Part shown: positions 22,344 through 30,929 of the stretch, in pieces
How positions within the stretch are numbered: position 1 is the first letter of the stretch
How the letters are laid out: each line of letters starts with the position of its first letter
Origin: FEN-1191 sp036490715
Lineage (GTDB): Bacteria; Pseudomonadota; Gammaproteobacteria; Steroidobacterales; Steroidobacteraceae
DNA: 64,000 bases
Direction of reading: 5' to 3'
NCBI GenBank assembly: GCA_036490715.1
Contig: DASXDL010000048.1
Location: 1-64,000, forward strand
Notes under the pieces: generated by a model
What the model was told of the DNA's origin: nothing
What the model saw: the letters and a program-made list of their open reading frames with translations, nothing else
The model's database searches: none
Position numbers and translations under genes: made by a program

Positions 22344-24473
22344 ATGTCGCAACCGCTCCGTCCGTGGCGCAAACTTCTGGCCCCGATAGCACTGCTGGGT
22401 CTGGGCCTGCTGACGCTCAGCGCCGCCGGCTCCACCGGGGTCCCGGCCTCGAGCGGCCTTCTGCCCCAGGGCGCGATTGCACCGACCGCGCAGCAGCGTT
22501 CGCTGGCGCCGCGCATCGCCGGCATTCTGGAGCAGAACCACTATCGCCATATTGCAATCGACGACAAGCTCTCGCCGCAGGTGTTCGAGCGCTACTTGAG
22601 CTCGCTCGACGGCCAGCACAGCTATTTCCTGGCTGCGGACGTGGCCGGCTTCGAACGCTGGCGAACCAAGTTTGGCGACATGATCCACACCGGCGAGATG
22701 GATCCGGCCTACCTGATCTTCAGCGTATTCCAGCAACGCAATCGTGAACGCATCAACTACGCGCTCAAGCTGCTGGACACCGAGCCGGATTGGACCGTCG
22801 ATGAGAGCTTCACCTTCGATCGCGAGCACGCCGCCTGGCCAGCGAGCCAGGCCGAGATGGATGAGCTGTGGCGACTGCGGGTCAAGAACGATGCGATCAC
22901 GCAGATGCTGACCGGCAAGAGCTGGAGCGAGACGGCGGAATTGCTGCGCAAACGCTACCAGCGCGTTTTGTCCCGACTCGACAAGATCTCGCCGGAGGAT
23001 GTGTTTGAATCGCTGATGAATGCCTACTGCGCCGTCTACGATCCGCATAGCAACTACTTCTCGCCGCGCAGCTCCGAGGAATACCGAATCCAGATGAGCC
23101 TGAGCTACGAGGGCATCGGCGCCTCGCTGCAGCTCACCGACGACTACATCACCGTCACCAACATCCTGCCCGGCGGACCGGCGGCGGCCGACGGCAGTCT
23201 CAAGCCCAACGATCGAATTACCGGCGTCGCCCAAGGTGATGGTCCGATGGTCGATGTCATCGGCTGGCGGCTCGACGATGTGGTGCAGCAGATCCGCGGC
23301 AAGGAAGGCACGCTGGTGCGCTTGCAGGTGCTGCCGGCCGGCGCCACACCCGGTACCGCCGAGCGCACCCTGGAACTCACGCGCAACAAGGTGACGCTCG
23401 ACAGCCAGGCGGCCAAGAAAGAGGTGCGGCAGATTCAACGCGACGGCCACAGCTACCGCATCGGCATCATCACGGTACCGAGCTTTTATAACGACATGGA
23501 TGCGGCCAACGGTGGCGACGCCAACAATCGCAGCACTACTCACGACGTGCGCCACCTGCTGCAGCAGCTGACCGCCAACGGCGGCATCGACGCGCTGGTG
23601 CTCGATCTGCGCGGCGACGGCGGCGGTTACCTGCCCGAGGCCATCGGGCTGACGCACCTGTTCATCAACCACGGGCCGGTCGTGCAGCTCAAGGACACCA
23701 CCGGTCAGACCGAGGTGCTCGACGAGCCCGATCCGGGCGCGGGCTACACCGGACCGCTGGCGGTGCTGGTGGATCGTACCAGCGCCTCGGCATCCGAGAT
23801 CTTCTCGGGCGCGATTCAGGATTTTCACCGCGGCCTGATCATCGGCCAGACCACCTTTGGTAAGGGCACGGTGCAAAGCGTCATACCGCTCGATCGCTGG
23901 TCATCGCGGCCAACCGAGGGCCAGGTGACGGTGACCATCGGCAAGTTCTACCGCGTCACCGGCGAGAGCACGCAGCTGCGCGGGGTAACCCCCGACATCA
24001 GCCTGCCCTCGCCAATCAGCCCCGACGACGTCGGCGAAAGCGTGCTCGATCACGCGCTGCCGTGGGACCGCATCGCCTCGGTCCCGTTTCATGCTCTGGT
24101 GCCGGAGGCCGGGCTGATGCAGACGCTGGCCGGCGACGAATCCAACCGCGAGAGCCACAATGCCGACTATCAGTGGTTGCTCGCGAGCCTGACGACGCTG
24201 GATAGCACGCGTAAGGAAAAGACACTGTCGCTGAATCTCAAAAAGCGTCAGCAGGAGCGCCAGTCGCAGGATCAGGCGCGCTTGATCCAGGAGAATACGC
24301 GCCGCGGCGCCGACGGCATGCCGCCGTGGAAATCGGTCGAGGACATCAGCATCCCGGATGAACCAGACGTCATCCTGACGCAGGCCAGCAACATCATGGC
24401 CGATGCGGTCGCCAGTGGGGTCAGCCGCCCGCCAGCGGTGGCGCAGCAGGGTCCGCCGGCGTCGGGGTCCTAA
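22344..24473 (+). CDS. prc: Tail-specific carboxy-terminal processing protease (Prc/Tsp)
   Basis: A 709-residue periplasmic S41 protease. Order: signal/anchor helix (LLAPIALLGLGLLTLSAAGS), N-terminal helical domain with YDPHSNYFSPRSSEEYRIQMSLSYEGIGASLQ, PDZ domain (VTNILPGGPAAADGSLKPNDRI, ~255-340), and the protease core with DALVLDLRGDGGGYLPEAIG, catalytic Ser in VLVDRTSASASEIFSGA and Lys in TFGKGTVQSVI. The lysine-rich LSLNLKKRQQERQ C-terminal part is typical of Prc rather than short CtpA. In E. coli it processes FtsI and degrades SsrA-tagged and MepS proteins. ATG 22344 is preferred; GTG 22287 would add residues from a palindromic stretch. Confidence 0.92.
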   Translation: MSQPLRPWRKLLAPIALLGLGLLTLSAAGSTGVPASSGLLPQGAIAPTAQQRSLAPRIAGILEQNHYRHIAIDDKLSPQVFERYLSSLDGQHSYFLAADVAGFERWRTKFGDMIHTGEMDPAYLIFSVFQQRNRERINYALKLLDTEPDWTVDESFTFDREHAAWPASQAEMDELWRLRVKNDAITQMLTGKSWSETAELLRKRYQRVLSRLDKISPEDVFESLMNAYCAVYDPHSNYFSPRSSEEYRIQMSLSYEGIGASLQLTDDYITVTNILPGGPAAADGSLKPNDRITGVAQGDGPMVDVIGWRLDDVVQQIRGKEGTLVRLQVLPAGATPGTAERTLELTRNKVTLDSQAAKKEVRQIQRDGHSYRIGIITVPSFYNDMDAANGGDANNRSTTHDVRHLLQQLTANGGIDALVLDLRGDGGGYLPEAIGLTHLFINHGPVVQLKDTTGQTEVLDEPDPGAGYTGPLAVLVDRTSASASEIFSGAIQDFHRGLIIGQTTFGKGTVQSVIPLDRWSSRPTEGQVTVTIGKFYRVTGESTQLRGVTPDISLPSPISPDDVGESVLDHALPWDRIASVPFHALVPEAGLMQTLAGDESNRESHNADYQWLLASLTTLDSTRKEKTLSLNLKKRQQERQSQDQARLIQENTRRGADGMPPWKSVEDISIPDEPDVILTQASNIMADAVASGVSRPPAVAQQGPPASGS

Positions 24474-24480
24474 GGCTGCT

Positions 24481-25500
24481 TTAGCGCAGCAGCACCCTGA
24501 AGATCTCCCACAGATCGTCGGCCAGAACCTTCGAGCCATCGGTCGGACCTGACAGGCTCTCGGCCGTCGGCACGGTCTCGCCCGAGCTGCGATACTTCGC
24601 CAGCTCGCGAAATTGGTCGGAGCGTTGTTTGATTTCCTGCTGCAGCGTGCCGCGATGCTGCAGCAAGCCGCGTCCCTGGATGATCGCCGCCATGGTGGCC
24701 TCGCAGCGCGCGCGATCGCCGTAATCGTCGCGCGGCGGCTCACGCCGCCCGGACGCGGTGCGCGCCATCTCCATCAGCGGCGTGCGCGATAGCCGCTCCA
24801 CCAGCACTTGGCCGTAGGCGATGGCCGCGATATTGATCGCGCGCCGCGCATCGATCGACAGGCCGCCGAACTCGGGTGCCGGCTCGGCATCGAGCGCATC
24901 GCGGGCCGCACGCGCGCTCTCCAGATCCTGCACGCACAACATCGATTGCAGGCTGGCGGCCTGCAGCCGCTGGCGCACCACCCGGCGTTTGAAGAAATGC
25001 CAGATCTGACGCAAGCGACCCAGCTCCTGATCCAGTAGCGCGACTGCCTCGCGACCCGCGACCGCCTTGTTTTCCGCGTCGCGCAATTTTGCCTCGATGG
25101 CCTGGCGTCGCCCGAACTGCTCGCGGTTGTATTCGGCGAAGAACGCACGGCGCTCGCGCTCCTCCTGCTGCGCGCTCAGCTCGGCCACGAACTGCGTCAA
25201 CAGCGTCCTGCCAAGGTTCCACAATTCGCGCAACTGGTAGAACACCAGCGTCGGATAGGCCAGTTCCTGTTGCGACAGCCGCGCCTCCAGACCCTGCAGC
25301 ATTTCCTGCACGCGCGCGGTGGCGCCTTCCTGCTGCTTGACCCGATCCTTCAGCCGCTGCACTTCTTCCTGCAGCGATATGTGGGTTTTTTTGAGCTCGG
25401 CGCGATTGCGAAACAGGTGCAGCACGCGGTCGTCATCGACCTCGAGCTTATTGGTGTTCGCACCGATCCGCAGGAAACTCAGTTGTGAGATCAGCTTCAT
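24481..25500 (-). CDS. Coiled-coil hypothetical protein
   Basis: A 339-residue soluble protein with no signal peptide. Long heptad-like stretches are seen at ~25-90 (RNRAELKKTHISLQEEVQRLKDRVKQQEG) and ~115-170 (QQEERERRAFFAEYNREQFGRRQ, REAVALLDQELGRLRQIW). The C-terminus is DGSKVLADDLWEIFRVLLR. ATG 25500 (MKLISQLSFLRIGAN) is chosen because the sequence becomes protein-like there. It ends 7 bases from prc, tail to tail. I recognise no family; a scaffold or regulator role would be a guess. Confidence 0.7.
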   Translation of the reverse strand: MKLISQLSFLRIGANTNKLEVDDDRVLHLFRNRAELKKTHISLQEEVQRLKDRVKQQEGATARVQEMLQGLEARLSQQELAYPTLVFYQLRELWNLGRTLLTQFVAELSAQQEERERRAFFAEYNREQFGRRQAIEAKLRDAENKAVAGREAVALLDQELGRLRQIWHFFKRRVVRQRLQAASLQSMLCVQDLESARAARDALDAEPAPEFGGLSIDARRAINIAAIAYGQVLVERLSRTPLMEMARTASGRREPPRDDYGDRARCEATMAAIIQGRGLLQHRGTLQQEIKQRSDQFRELAKYRSSGETVPTAESLSGPTDGSKVLADDLWEIFRVLLR

Positions 25501-25554
25501 GAGTGGCGCCAAGATGCGTGCGGGCCACCGTTCGCGAGTCGTTGATTAAACGCC

Positions 25555-26013
25555 CTAAATCGTGAACCTGTGGCCCCGCTCTACGCAGTATTCCAGCCAC
25601 TTATTTAGCATCATGTTGCGGCTCCAACGCTGATGCAGTTCACGTTCCCTCTTGCGCGGATCCGGCTGCCGCGGCTTGCGCTGCGGCGCGTGCGCCAGCA
25701 CCTGATCGGCCTCCAGCAGGCGCGCATCATGGTAGGCGCGCAATCTGAGATCCGGCAAGCGCTCGAAGTCGCCGACGTTCGACGGCAACTGATACGTCAT
25801 CATCAGCGTGCTCGTGTACGGCATGTGTTCCACGACTTCGAGACGCAGCTCACAATCGCCCGCGACCTGCGACACCAGTGTGCCACGCAGCCGCAGCGGA
25901 TCGCCCGCCAGCAGCAGGAAGCGCAGGTAATTGCTCTCGTACAAACCCATGAGCGCGACGAAGCCGCGCGGACGCGCGTTCCATGACACCTTGATGTCGG
26001 CTTCACACAGCAC
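25555..26013 (-). CDS. DUF1249 protein (YqiB-like)
   Basis: A 152-residue cytosolic protein of unknown function. ESNYLRFLLLAGD, the LRLEVVEHMPYTSTLMMTYQLP strand pair, LRLRAYHDARLLEADQVL and the C-terminal NKWLEYCVERGHRF match the YqiB/DUF1249 pattern. The start is uncertain: GTG 26013, GTG 25989 or ATG 25950; comparison with YqiB, where ~18 residues precede the NYLR-type motif, favours one of the GTGs. It lies in the same direction as orn, which is 80 bases upstream. Confidence 0.78.
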   Translation of the reverse strand: MLCEADIKVSWNARPRGFVALMGLYESNYLRFLLLAGDPLRLRGTLVSQVAGDCELRLEVVEHMPYTSTLMMTYQLPSNVGDFERLPDLRLRAYHDARLLEADQVLAHAPQRKPRQPDPRKRERELHQRWSRNMMLNKWLEYCVERGHRFTI

Positions 26014-26093
26014 GCATCGACTATAGCATGCAGCGCGCCGCCGACACCGCCATCGGCCTGCGGTTTAGTGGCATGGTTCTCGCAACCGCCAGT

Positions 26094-26639
26094 CTATGAT
26101 TGCAGAAACATGTGCTCGCGGTAGTAGCGCAATTCGGCGATCGATTCGTAGATGTCGGCCCGCGCCAGATGCGCCGACTCCTTGGAATACCCTGAGGCGA
26201 TCTTCGGCATCCAGCGCCGCGCCAGTTCCTTGAGCGTGCTCACATCCAGATTACGATAGTGGAAGAAGCGCTCGAGCTCTGGCATCAAACGTGCAAGGAA
26301 GCGTCGATCCTGGCAGATGCTGTTGCCGCACATCGGCGAGGCTCCCGGCGGCACGTGCGTGGTCAGAAACAGCAACGTCTGCCGCTCGGCCTCGACCGCG
26401 TCCATACGGCTGGACCGCACCCGCGACAGCAAGCCGGAACCGCCGTGCTGATGCTGATTCCACGAGTCCATGCGCGCGAGTATGTCTTCCGGCTGGTGAA
26501 TCACGAAGTCGGGGCCCTCGGCCACGACGTTGAGCTCATTGTCGGTGATCACCGTGGCGATCTCGATGATCTGGTCGGAGTCGGGCAGCAGCCCGGTCAT
26601 CTCCAGATCAATCCAGATCAGATACTGATGGTTCGCCAT
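26094..26639 (-). CDS. orn: Oligoribonuclease
   Basis: A 181-residue 3'-5' exonuclease that degrades 2-5 nt RNAs, including pGpG from c-di-GMP turnover. It has the DEDD-family motifs: IDLEMTGLLPDSDQIIEIATVITD (Asp 11, Glu 13), NSICQDRRFLARLMPELERFFHYRNLDVSTLKELARRW and the final SAHLARADIYESIAELRYYR with His/Asp. Length equals E. coli Orn. ATG 26639 is the family start. Divergent from rsgA with only 41 bases between starts, as in E. coli. Confidence 0.96.
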   Translation of the reverse strand: MANHQYLIWIDLEMTGLLPDSDQIIEIATVITDNELNVVAEGPDFVIHQPEDILARMDSWNQHQHGGSGLLSRVRSSRMDAVEAERQTLLFLTTHVPPGASPMCGNSICQDRRFLARLMPELERFFHYRNLDVSTLKELARRWMPKIASGYSKESAHLARADIYESIAELRYYREHMFLQS

Positions 26640-26680
26640 GGCGCTTAAAGATCGCGATAGTTGAGGCATGATAGCAAGGA

Positions 26681-27589
26681 ATGTCGCTTGCCCGAGTCAC
26701 CGTCACGTACCGCGGCCTGCTGCACGTACGCGCCGAGGACGGACGTGTGGCCGTGGCGCGGCCCGCGCGCCGGCAGCTGTCGATTGTCTGCGGCGATTTC
26801 GTCCACTGTGAGTCTGACCCACAACACGAACAGTTGCTGATCAGCGCGGTGGCCGCGCGAAGCACCGCGCTCTACCGTACCAACGCCCGCGGCGGCGGCG
26901 AGCTGGTGGCCGCCAACGTGTCGCGACTGCTGGTCGTCGTGGCGCCGCTACCCCGACCCGACTTCTTTATCGTCGACCGGTATCTGTGTGCGGCCCGCTG
27001 TGCCGGCATCACCGGTCTGGTGGTGCTCAACAAGTCGGAACTGCCGCTCGAGCCGGGCGTCGAGCAGGAGCTGGCGGCCTACAGCGGCGCCGGCTTTGAT
27101 TGCCTGCGGGTCTCGGCCCAGCATGCACAGGGGCTGGAGCCGCTGGTGGCGGCGGTGCGCGACGGTACCGGGATGCTGGTGGGCCAGTCCGGGGTCGGCA
27201 AGTCGTCGCTGCTGGGCCGGCTGGTGCCGGGCAGCGAGGCGGCGATTGGCGCGCTGGCGCGCGATGACGAGGGCCGACACACCACCAGCGCCACGCGGCT
27301 GTACGCCCTGCCCGGCGGTGGCGAGCTGATCGACTCGCCCGGCGTGCGCGACTTCGCCCCGGCGATCGACCGCTTGGATGAGGCCGATCTTGGATTTCCG
27401 GAGGTGCAGACCCTCGCCGGCCACTGTCGCTTCGCCGACTGTCGCCATCTGCGCGAGCCGCAGTGCGCGGTGCGCGCGGCAGCCGGGGCATCCTGGAGTG
27501 CACGCCGCTACGAGAGTTATCGGCGTCTGCGGCGCCTGTACCAGCGGCTGCAGGGGCAACATCCGGCGGCGACGCGGCGCCGACGCTGA
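26681..27589 (+). CDS. rsgA: Ribosome small-subunit-dependent GTPase A
   Basis: A 302-residue late 30S assembly factor. Order: N-terminal OB fold, then circularly permuted GTPase with VLNKSELPL (G4) before the P-loop GQSGVGKSSLLGRL (168-181) and DSPGVRDF (G3), and a C-terminal zinc-finger CRFADCRHLREPQC. The permuted motif order is diagnostic. RsgA releases RbfA and checks the decoding centre. A start at ATG 26681 gives a full-length protein. It is slightly short (E. coli 350) at the N-terminus, as in many high-GC species. Confidence 0.95.
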   Translation: MSLARVTVTYRGLLHVRAEDGRVAVARPARRQLSIVCGDFVHCESDPQHEQLLISAVAARSTALYRTNARGGGELVAANVSRLLVVVAPLPRPDFFIVDRYLCAARCAGITGLVVLNKSELPLEPGVEQELAAYSGAGFDCLRVSAQHAQGLEPLVAAVRDGTGMLVGQSGVGKSSLLGRLVPGSEAAIGALARDDEGRHTTSATRLYALPGGGELIDSPGVRDFAPAIDRLDEADLGFPEVQTLAGHCRFADCRHLREPQCAVRAAAGASWSARRYESYRRLRRLYQRLQGQHPAATRRRR

Positions 27590-27610
27590 TCGTTTCGGGG
27601 CCGCGCTTGC

Positions 27611-28210
27611 TCAGCTGAGCGCGTGCCGACCGGCCATCGCGTGTGCCAGCGTGCCGCCGTCGACGTATTCGAGCTCGCCGCCGACCGGCACGCCATGGGC
27701 GATGCGGCTGGCCGTCACGCCGCGCGAGCGCACCAGCTCGGAGAAGAAATGTGCGGTCGCCTCGCCTTCCACGGTCGGGTTGGTCGCGAGGATGACTTCG
27801 GTCACCTCGCCGCCCTCCAGCAGCGCCTCGAAGTCACGCGCGCCGAGCTCGTCCGGACCGACCCCATCGAGCGGCGACAGGTGCCCCATCAGCACGAAGT
27901 AGCGGCCGCGATAACCGCCGGCCTGCTCGATGGCGACCACGTCGGCCGGCGATTCGACCAGGCACAGCAGCGTTGCATCGCGCTGCGCATTGGCACAGAT
28001 GGAACACAGCTCACCCTCGGTCAGCATGCGGCAGCGACGGCAGCGTCCGACCGAATCGAGTGCAGCGCTGACGCTCAGAGCCAGCGCCTGTGCGGCCGGG
28101 CGGCCACGTTGCAGCAGGTGAAAGGCCATGCGCTGGGCGCTCTTGGGTCCCACGCCCGGCAGCGCGCGCAGCGCCTCGATCAGTGCCATCAGCGCCGGCG
28201 ATAGCTTCAT
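27611..28210 (-). CDS. recR: Recombination mediator protein RecR
   Basis: A 199-residue clamp-like protein that works with RecO in loading RecA at gaps. Seen: helix-hairpin-helix ALRALPGVGPKSAQRMAFHLL, a four-Cys zinc motif CRRCRMLTEGELCSIC, Toprim domain starting LLCLVESPADVVAIEQAGGYRGRYFVLMGHLSPLDGVGP, and EVILATNPTVEGEATAHF. The ATG at 28210 shares a base with the ybaB stop (TGATG). The reading frame is open further upstream, but that part is not protein-like. Confidence 0.96.
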   Translation of the reverse strand: MKLSPALMALIEALRALPGVGPKSAQRMAFHLLQRGRPAAQALALSVSAALDSVGRCRRCRMLTEGELCSICANAQRDATLLCLVESPADVVAIEQAGGYRGRYFVLMGHLSPLDGVGPDELGARDFEALLEGGEVTEVILATNPTVEGEATAHFFSELVRSRGVTASRIAHGVPVGGELEYVDGGTLAHAMAGRHALS

Positions 28211-28530
28211 CAGAACGGCAGTTTGACGCCCGGTGGCAGCGACATGCCACCCATGGCAGCCGACAGCTTGGCCTGCGTGGCGCTCTCCAGCCGATGAACG
28301 GCGTCGTTGATCGCCGCCGCAATCAGATCCTCGAGCATCTCGCGATCCTCGCCGATCACCGAGGGCTCGATCTGTACGCGCTTCACCTCGTGACGCCCGG
28401 ACATCAGCACCTTGACCATGCCGCCACCGGACTCGCCGGTGACCTCCAGATTGGCGATTTCGGCCTGCGCCTTCTGCATATTGGCCTGCAGGGCCTGGGC
28501 CTGTTTGACGAACTGATTCATGTTGGCCAC
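28210..28530 (-). CDS. ybaB: Nucleoid-associated protein YbaB/EbfC
   Basis: A 106-residue DNA-binding dimer. NQFVKQAQALQANMQKAQAEIANLEVTGESGGGMVKVLMSGRHEVKRVQIEPSV is the family sequence, followed by LEDLIAAAINDAVHRLE and a Gly/Met-rich tail. The start is GTG 28530 (MANMNQ). It sits between dnaX and recR as in most proteobacteria. Confidence 0.96.
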   Translation of the reverse strand: MANMNQFVKQAQALQANMQKAQAEIANLEVTGESGGGMVKVLMSGRHEVKRVQIEPSVIGEDREMLEDLIAAAINDAVHRLESATQAKLSAAMGGMSLPPGVKLPF

Positions 28531-28538
28531 GATTTACC

Positions 28539-30137
28539 TCACTCGTTCGATTTGGCCGGGCGCACGGTCTCGGGCAGCACGCGCGCGCCAAAGCGCTCCT
28601 TGAACGTGCCGACCAGCGGGTCGGCTTCGAATGCCGCCTGCGCCTGCGAGCGGCGCTGCGCTTCGAGCCGCTCGGCCGAGCGCGCCGGAGTGGCTGGACT
28701 GTCATCGCGCAGCTCAATCTGCAGTCGCAGGTTGCGGCCGAAATGCCGTGACAGCGCCTGCGCCAGCTTGTCCTCCAAGGCGCGCGTATGCAGCGAGGCA
28801 CTACGCGCATCCAGCGCCAGGCGCACGGTGCCGGCATCCTGTCCGAGCAGCACGCAGTTGCTGGCCAGCTGCAATGGAAACCCCTGCAGATCAAGGCGCG
28901 CCACGATCGCCGACCAGTCAGCGTCCGCAACCCGCGGCGTGTCGGCGGCAATGGGGGCGCTGCGCGCCTCCGGGGGGCTGGCGCTGCCGGCAGGCTTGGT
29001 GTCCTGCCTGGCGTTGGCGCCGGCCGGGACCTGCAGCACCGTACCGGCGCCGGCCGGCCGAAAGGCCAGCATGCGCATCAGCGTCATCCGAAAACCGGTG
29101 CGCGCATCGGGCGCCAGATCCAGATCGCGCCGGCCGAGGATGGCGGTCTGGTAATACAGCTGCAGATCCTCGGCGCTGATGCGCTTGGCCAGCGCCGCGA
29201 GCGTCTCGCCCGGGTGCAGCTCATCACCCTCGAACTCCGGCACCAGCTGCTTGAGCACCACGCGCTCGAGTAGCGATGCCAGCTGATCGAGCAGCTGCGC
29301 ATAGTCGGGCGCACGTTCCTCAAGCGCGCGTGCGAACTCGTACAGTGCCGCGGCATCCCCCGTGGCCAGCAGCTCAAGCACGCGCAGCACGTGCTCACGC
29401 TCGAGCGTGCCGAGCATCGCGCGCGCATCGGCCTCCATCGCCTTGCCGTTGCCGAATGCCAGCAGCTGATCCAGCAACGACAAAGCATCGCGCAGGCTGC
29501 CGTCGCCGGCCTGGGCCAGCAGCTGCACGGCGGCCGGCTCGAACGCGATCTGCTCGGTCTGCAGGATGTGCGTCAGGCGCGCGCTGATGAGCGCCACCGA
29601 CAAGCGCTTGAGGTTGAACTGCAGGCAGCGCGACAGCACCGTCACCGGCAGCTTGTGCGGCTCGGTGGTCGCCAGCAGAAATTTCACGTGCGGCGGCGGC
29701 TCCTCGAGCGTCTTCAGCAACGCATTGAACGAATGCGCCGACAGCATGTGCACTTCATCGATCAGGTAGATCTTGAAGCGACTGCGGGTCGGCGCGTATT
29801 GCACGTTGTCGAGTAATTCACGGGTGTCGTCCACACGGGTGCGCGAGGCCGCGTCGACCTCGATCAGATCGACGCTGCGTCCGGCATCGATTTCACGACA
29901 GCTGGCGCATTGGCCGCAGGGCGTCGCGCTGACACCGCATTCGCAGTTCAGACACTTCGCCAGGATGCGCGCCACCGTGGTCTTGCCGACCCCGCGGGTA
30001 CCGGCGAATAAGAAGGCATGGTGCACGCGGCCGCTGCCGAGCGCGTTGCTGAGCGCGCGCAGGACATGCTCCTGCCCGGTCATCTCGGCAAAGCTGCGCG
30101 GCCGCCATTTACGTGCCAGTGCGGTGTATGCGCTCAT
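28539..30137 (-). CDS. dnaX: DNA polymerase III subunits gamma/tau
   Basis: A 532-residue clamp-loader ATPase. MSAYTALARKWRPRSFAEMTGQEHVLRALSNAL is the family start; Walker A GTRGVGKTT, four-Cys zinc module (CLNCECGVSATPCGQCASC), YLIDEVHMLSAHSFNALLKTLEEPP and the sensor ATTEPHKLPVTVLSRCLQF follow. The C-terminal tau part is Ala-rich and short compared with E. coli (643). I saw no A6G slippery heptamer, so a programmed frameshift to gamma is not evident. It begins 31 bases after the SRP RNA gene. Confidence 0.95.
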   Translation of the reverse strand: MSAYTALARKWRPRSFAEMTGQEHVLRALSNALGSGRVHHAFLFAGTRGVGKTTVARILAKCLNCECGVSATPCGQCASCREIDAGRSVDLIEVDAASRTRVDDTRELLDNVQYAPTRSRFKIYLIDEVHMLSAHSFNALLKTLEEPPPHVKFLLATTEPHKLPVTVLSRCLQFNLKRLSVALISARLTHILQTEQIAFEPAAVQLLAQAGDGSLRDALSLLDQLLAFGNGKAMEADARAMLGTLEREHVLRVLELLATGDAAALYEFARALEERAPDYAQLLDQLASLLERVVLKQLVPEFEGDELHPGETLAALAKRISAEDLQLYYQTAILGRRDLDLAPDARTGFRMTLMRMLAFRPAGAGTVLQVPAGANARQDTKPAGSASPPEARSAPIAADTPRVADADWSAIVARLDLQGFPLQLASNCVLLGQDAGTVRLALDARSASLHTRALEDKLAQALSRHFGRNLRLQIELRDDSPATPARSAERLEAQRRSQAQAAFEADPLVGTFKERFGARVLPETVRPAKSNE

Positions 30138-30168
30138 GCGATCTCAATGATTCTCGACGACACTGGGA

Positions 30169-30282
30169 GGTGATCCGCACCAGTGTAGAACTCCGGCACC
30201 CGACCGATCCGCTGCCGCTGCTCCCTTCCGGGCCTGACGGGGTTCACGGTAAGTCGTCGCGAAGGAACCGGCGCGGATCACC
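30169..30282 (-). ncRNA. ffs: Signal recognition particle 4.5S RNA
   Basis: About 114 nt. The ends GGTGATCCGC (30282-30273) and GCGGATCACC (30178-30169) pair perfectly. The apical core GTCAGGCCCGGAAGGGAGCA matches the conserved GGAA tetraloop and internal loops that bind Ffh M domain. It lies between tRNA-Ser (9 bases upstream) and dnaX (31 bases downstream), and may share the tRNA promoter. Its protein partner ffh is at 52602-53966. Confidence 0.93.
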
Positions 30283-30291
30283 GTAGAACTT

Positions 30292-30383
30292 TGGCGGAGA
30301 GGGTGGGATTCGAACCCACGAACACCCGTGAAGATGTTACTGGAATTCCAGTCCAGCGCCTTCGACCGCTCGGCCACCTCTCC
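30292..30383 (-). tRNA. tRNA-Ser (anticodon GGA)
   Basis: 92 nt with encoded CCA. Acceptor GGAGAGG pairs with CCTCTCC; D-arm GGCCGAGCGGTC; anticodon stem CTGGA/TCCAG with loop CTGGAAT giving anticodon GGA (codons UCC/UCU); long class II variable arm (ATCTTCACGGGTGTT region); T-arm GTGGGTTCGAATCCCAC. Confidence 0.96.
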
Positions 30384-30470
30384 ATTCAATAACTTACCGA
30401 CCTAGCTTAAGACGGTTTATCACTTCAGCAGTGCGCGGCATTCTAGCAATCGTGCCGCCCGCGCGTCTGC

Positions 30471-30929
30471 CTAGGTACCGGGCGGATACACCGGCTCGCC
30501 GCCGGCCGGGGCTGGCGGCGCCGCGGGCGGCGGCGCCGGCGTGGTCGCTGGCGCGGGCGCCGGCGACACCGGAGTGGCAGGCGCGGCGCCCGGGTGGGTC
30601 GCGCGGTTGGCCGGGGCCGGTGCCTTGGCGAAGAAATTCGGCGGCAGCGCCAGACAGGGCTGCAGTTTAGGCATCTCGCGCGCCTGCGGGCCCAGGTCCG
30701 GAATCTTGACCGCATTGCGCGTGTCCGGCGCGCTCAGACCTTCCGGCACCTTGAGCGGCGGCGCCGAAGCGGTGTTGCCGGTGAACGGCTTCTCGGTGCA
30801 GTTGGCGGCGCTCCTGCCGCGATGAAAGGTGCGATTCCACAGCGTGCAGCCGGATAGCAGCGGCAGCGCCACGGCACACATCAGCAGCGCACCCACGGCA
30901 GTGCGCGCCTGCGAGCGCGAGCCGCTCAC
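30471..30929 (-). CDS. Lipoprotein in the BamC (NlpB) position, without the BamC folded domains
   Basis: A 152-residue lipoprotein: signal LLMCAVALPLLSGC with lipidated Cys 28, a segment APPLKVPEGLSAPDTRNAVKIPDLG, then a Pro/Ala-rich low-complexity tail ending EPVYPPGT. The Pro-containing KVPEGLSAPDTRN segment resembles the extended N-terminal region of BamC that lies along BamD. E. coli BamC (344 aa) has two additional helix-grip domains, absent here. The GTG start overlaps the dapA stop (GTGA), the same neighbourhood as dapA-bamC in enterics. Identity with BamC is inference. Confidence 0.7.
   Translation of the reverse strand: MSGSRSQARTAVGALLMCAVALPLLSGCTLWNRTFHRGRSAANCTEKPFTGNTASAPPLKVPEGLSAPDTRNAVKIPDLGPQAREMPKLQPCLALPPNFFAKAPAPANRATHPGAAPATPVSPAPAPATTPAPPPAAPPAPAGGEPVYPPGT

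Noticed and set aside
27609..27620. GCTCAGCTGAGC palindrome at the rsgA/recR convergence
   Set aside because: Only 12 bases, overlaps the recR stop, no T-run; too weak to call a terminator.
28211..28951. N-terminal extension of recR (upstream in-frame codons to 28951)
   Set aside because: It overlaps ybaB and dnaX and is not protein-like; RecR starts at MKLSPALMALIEALRALPGVG.
28539..30137. Programmed frameshift in dnaX
   Set aside because: No A6G slippery heptamer or equivalent was seen on the coding strand.
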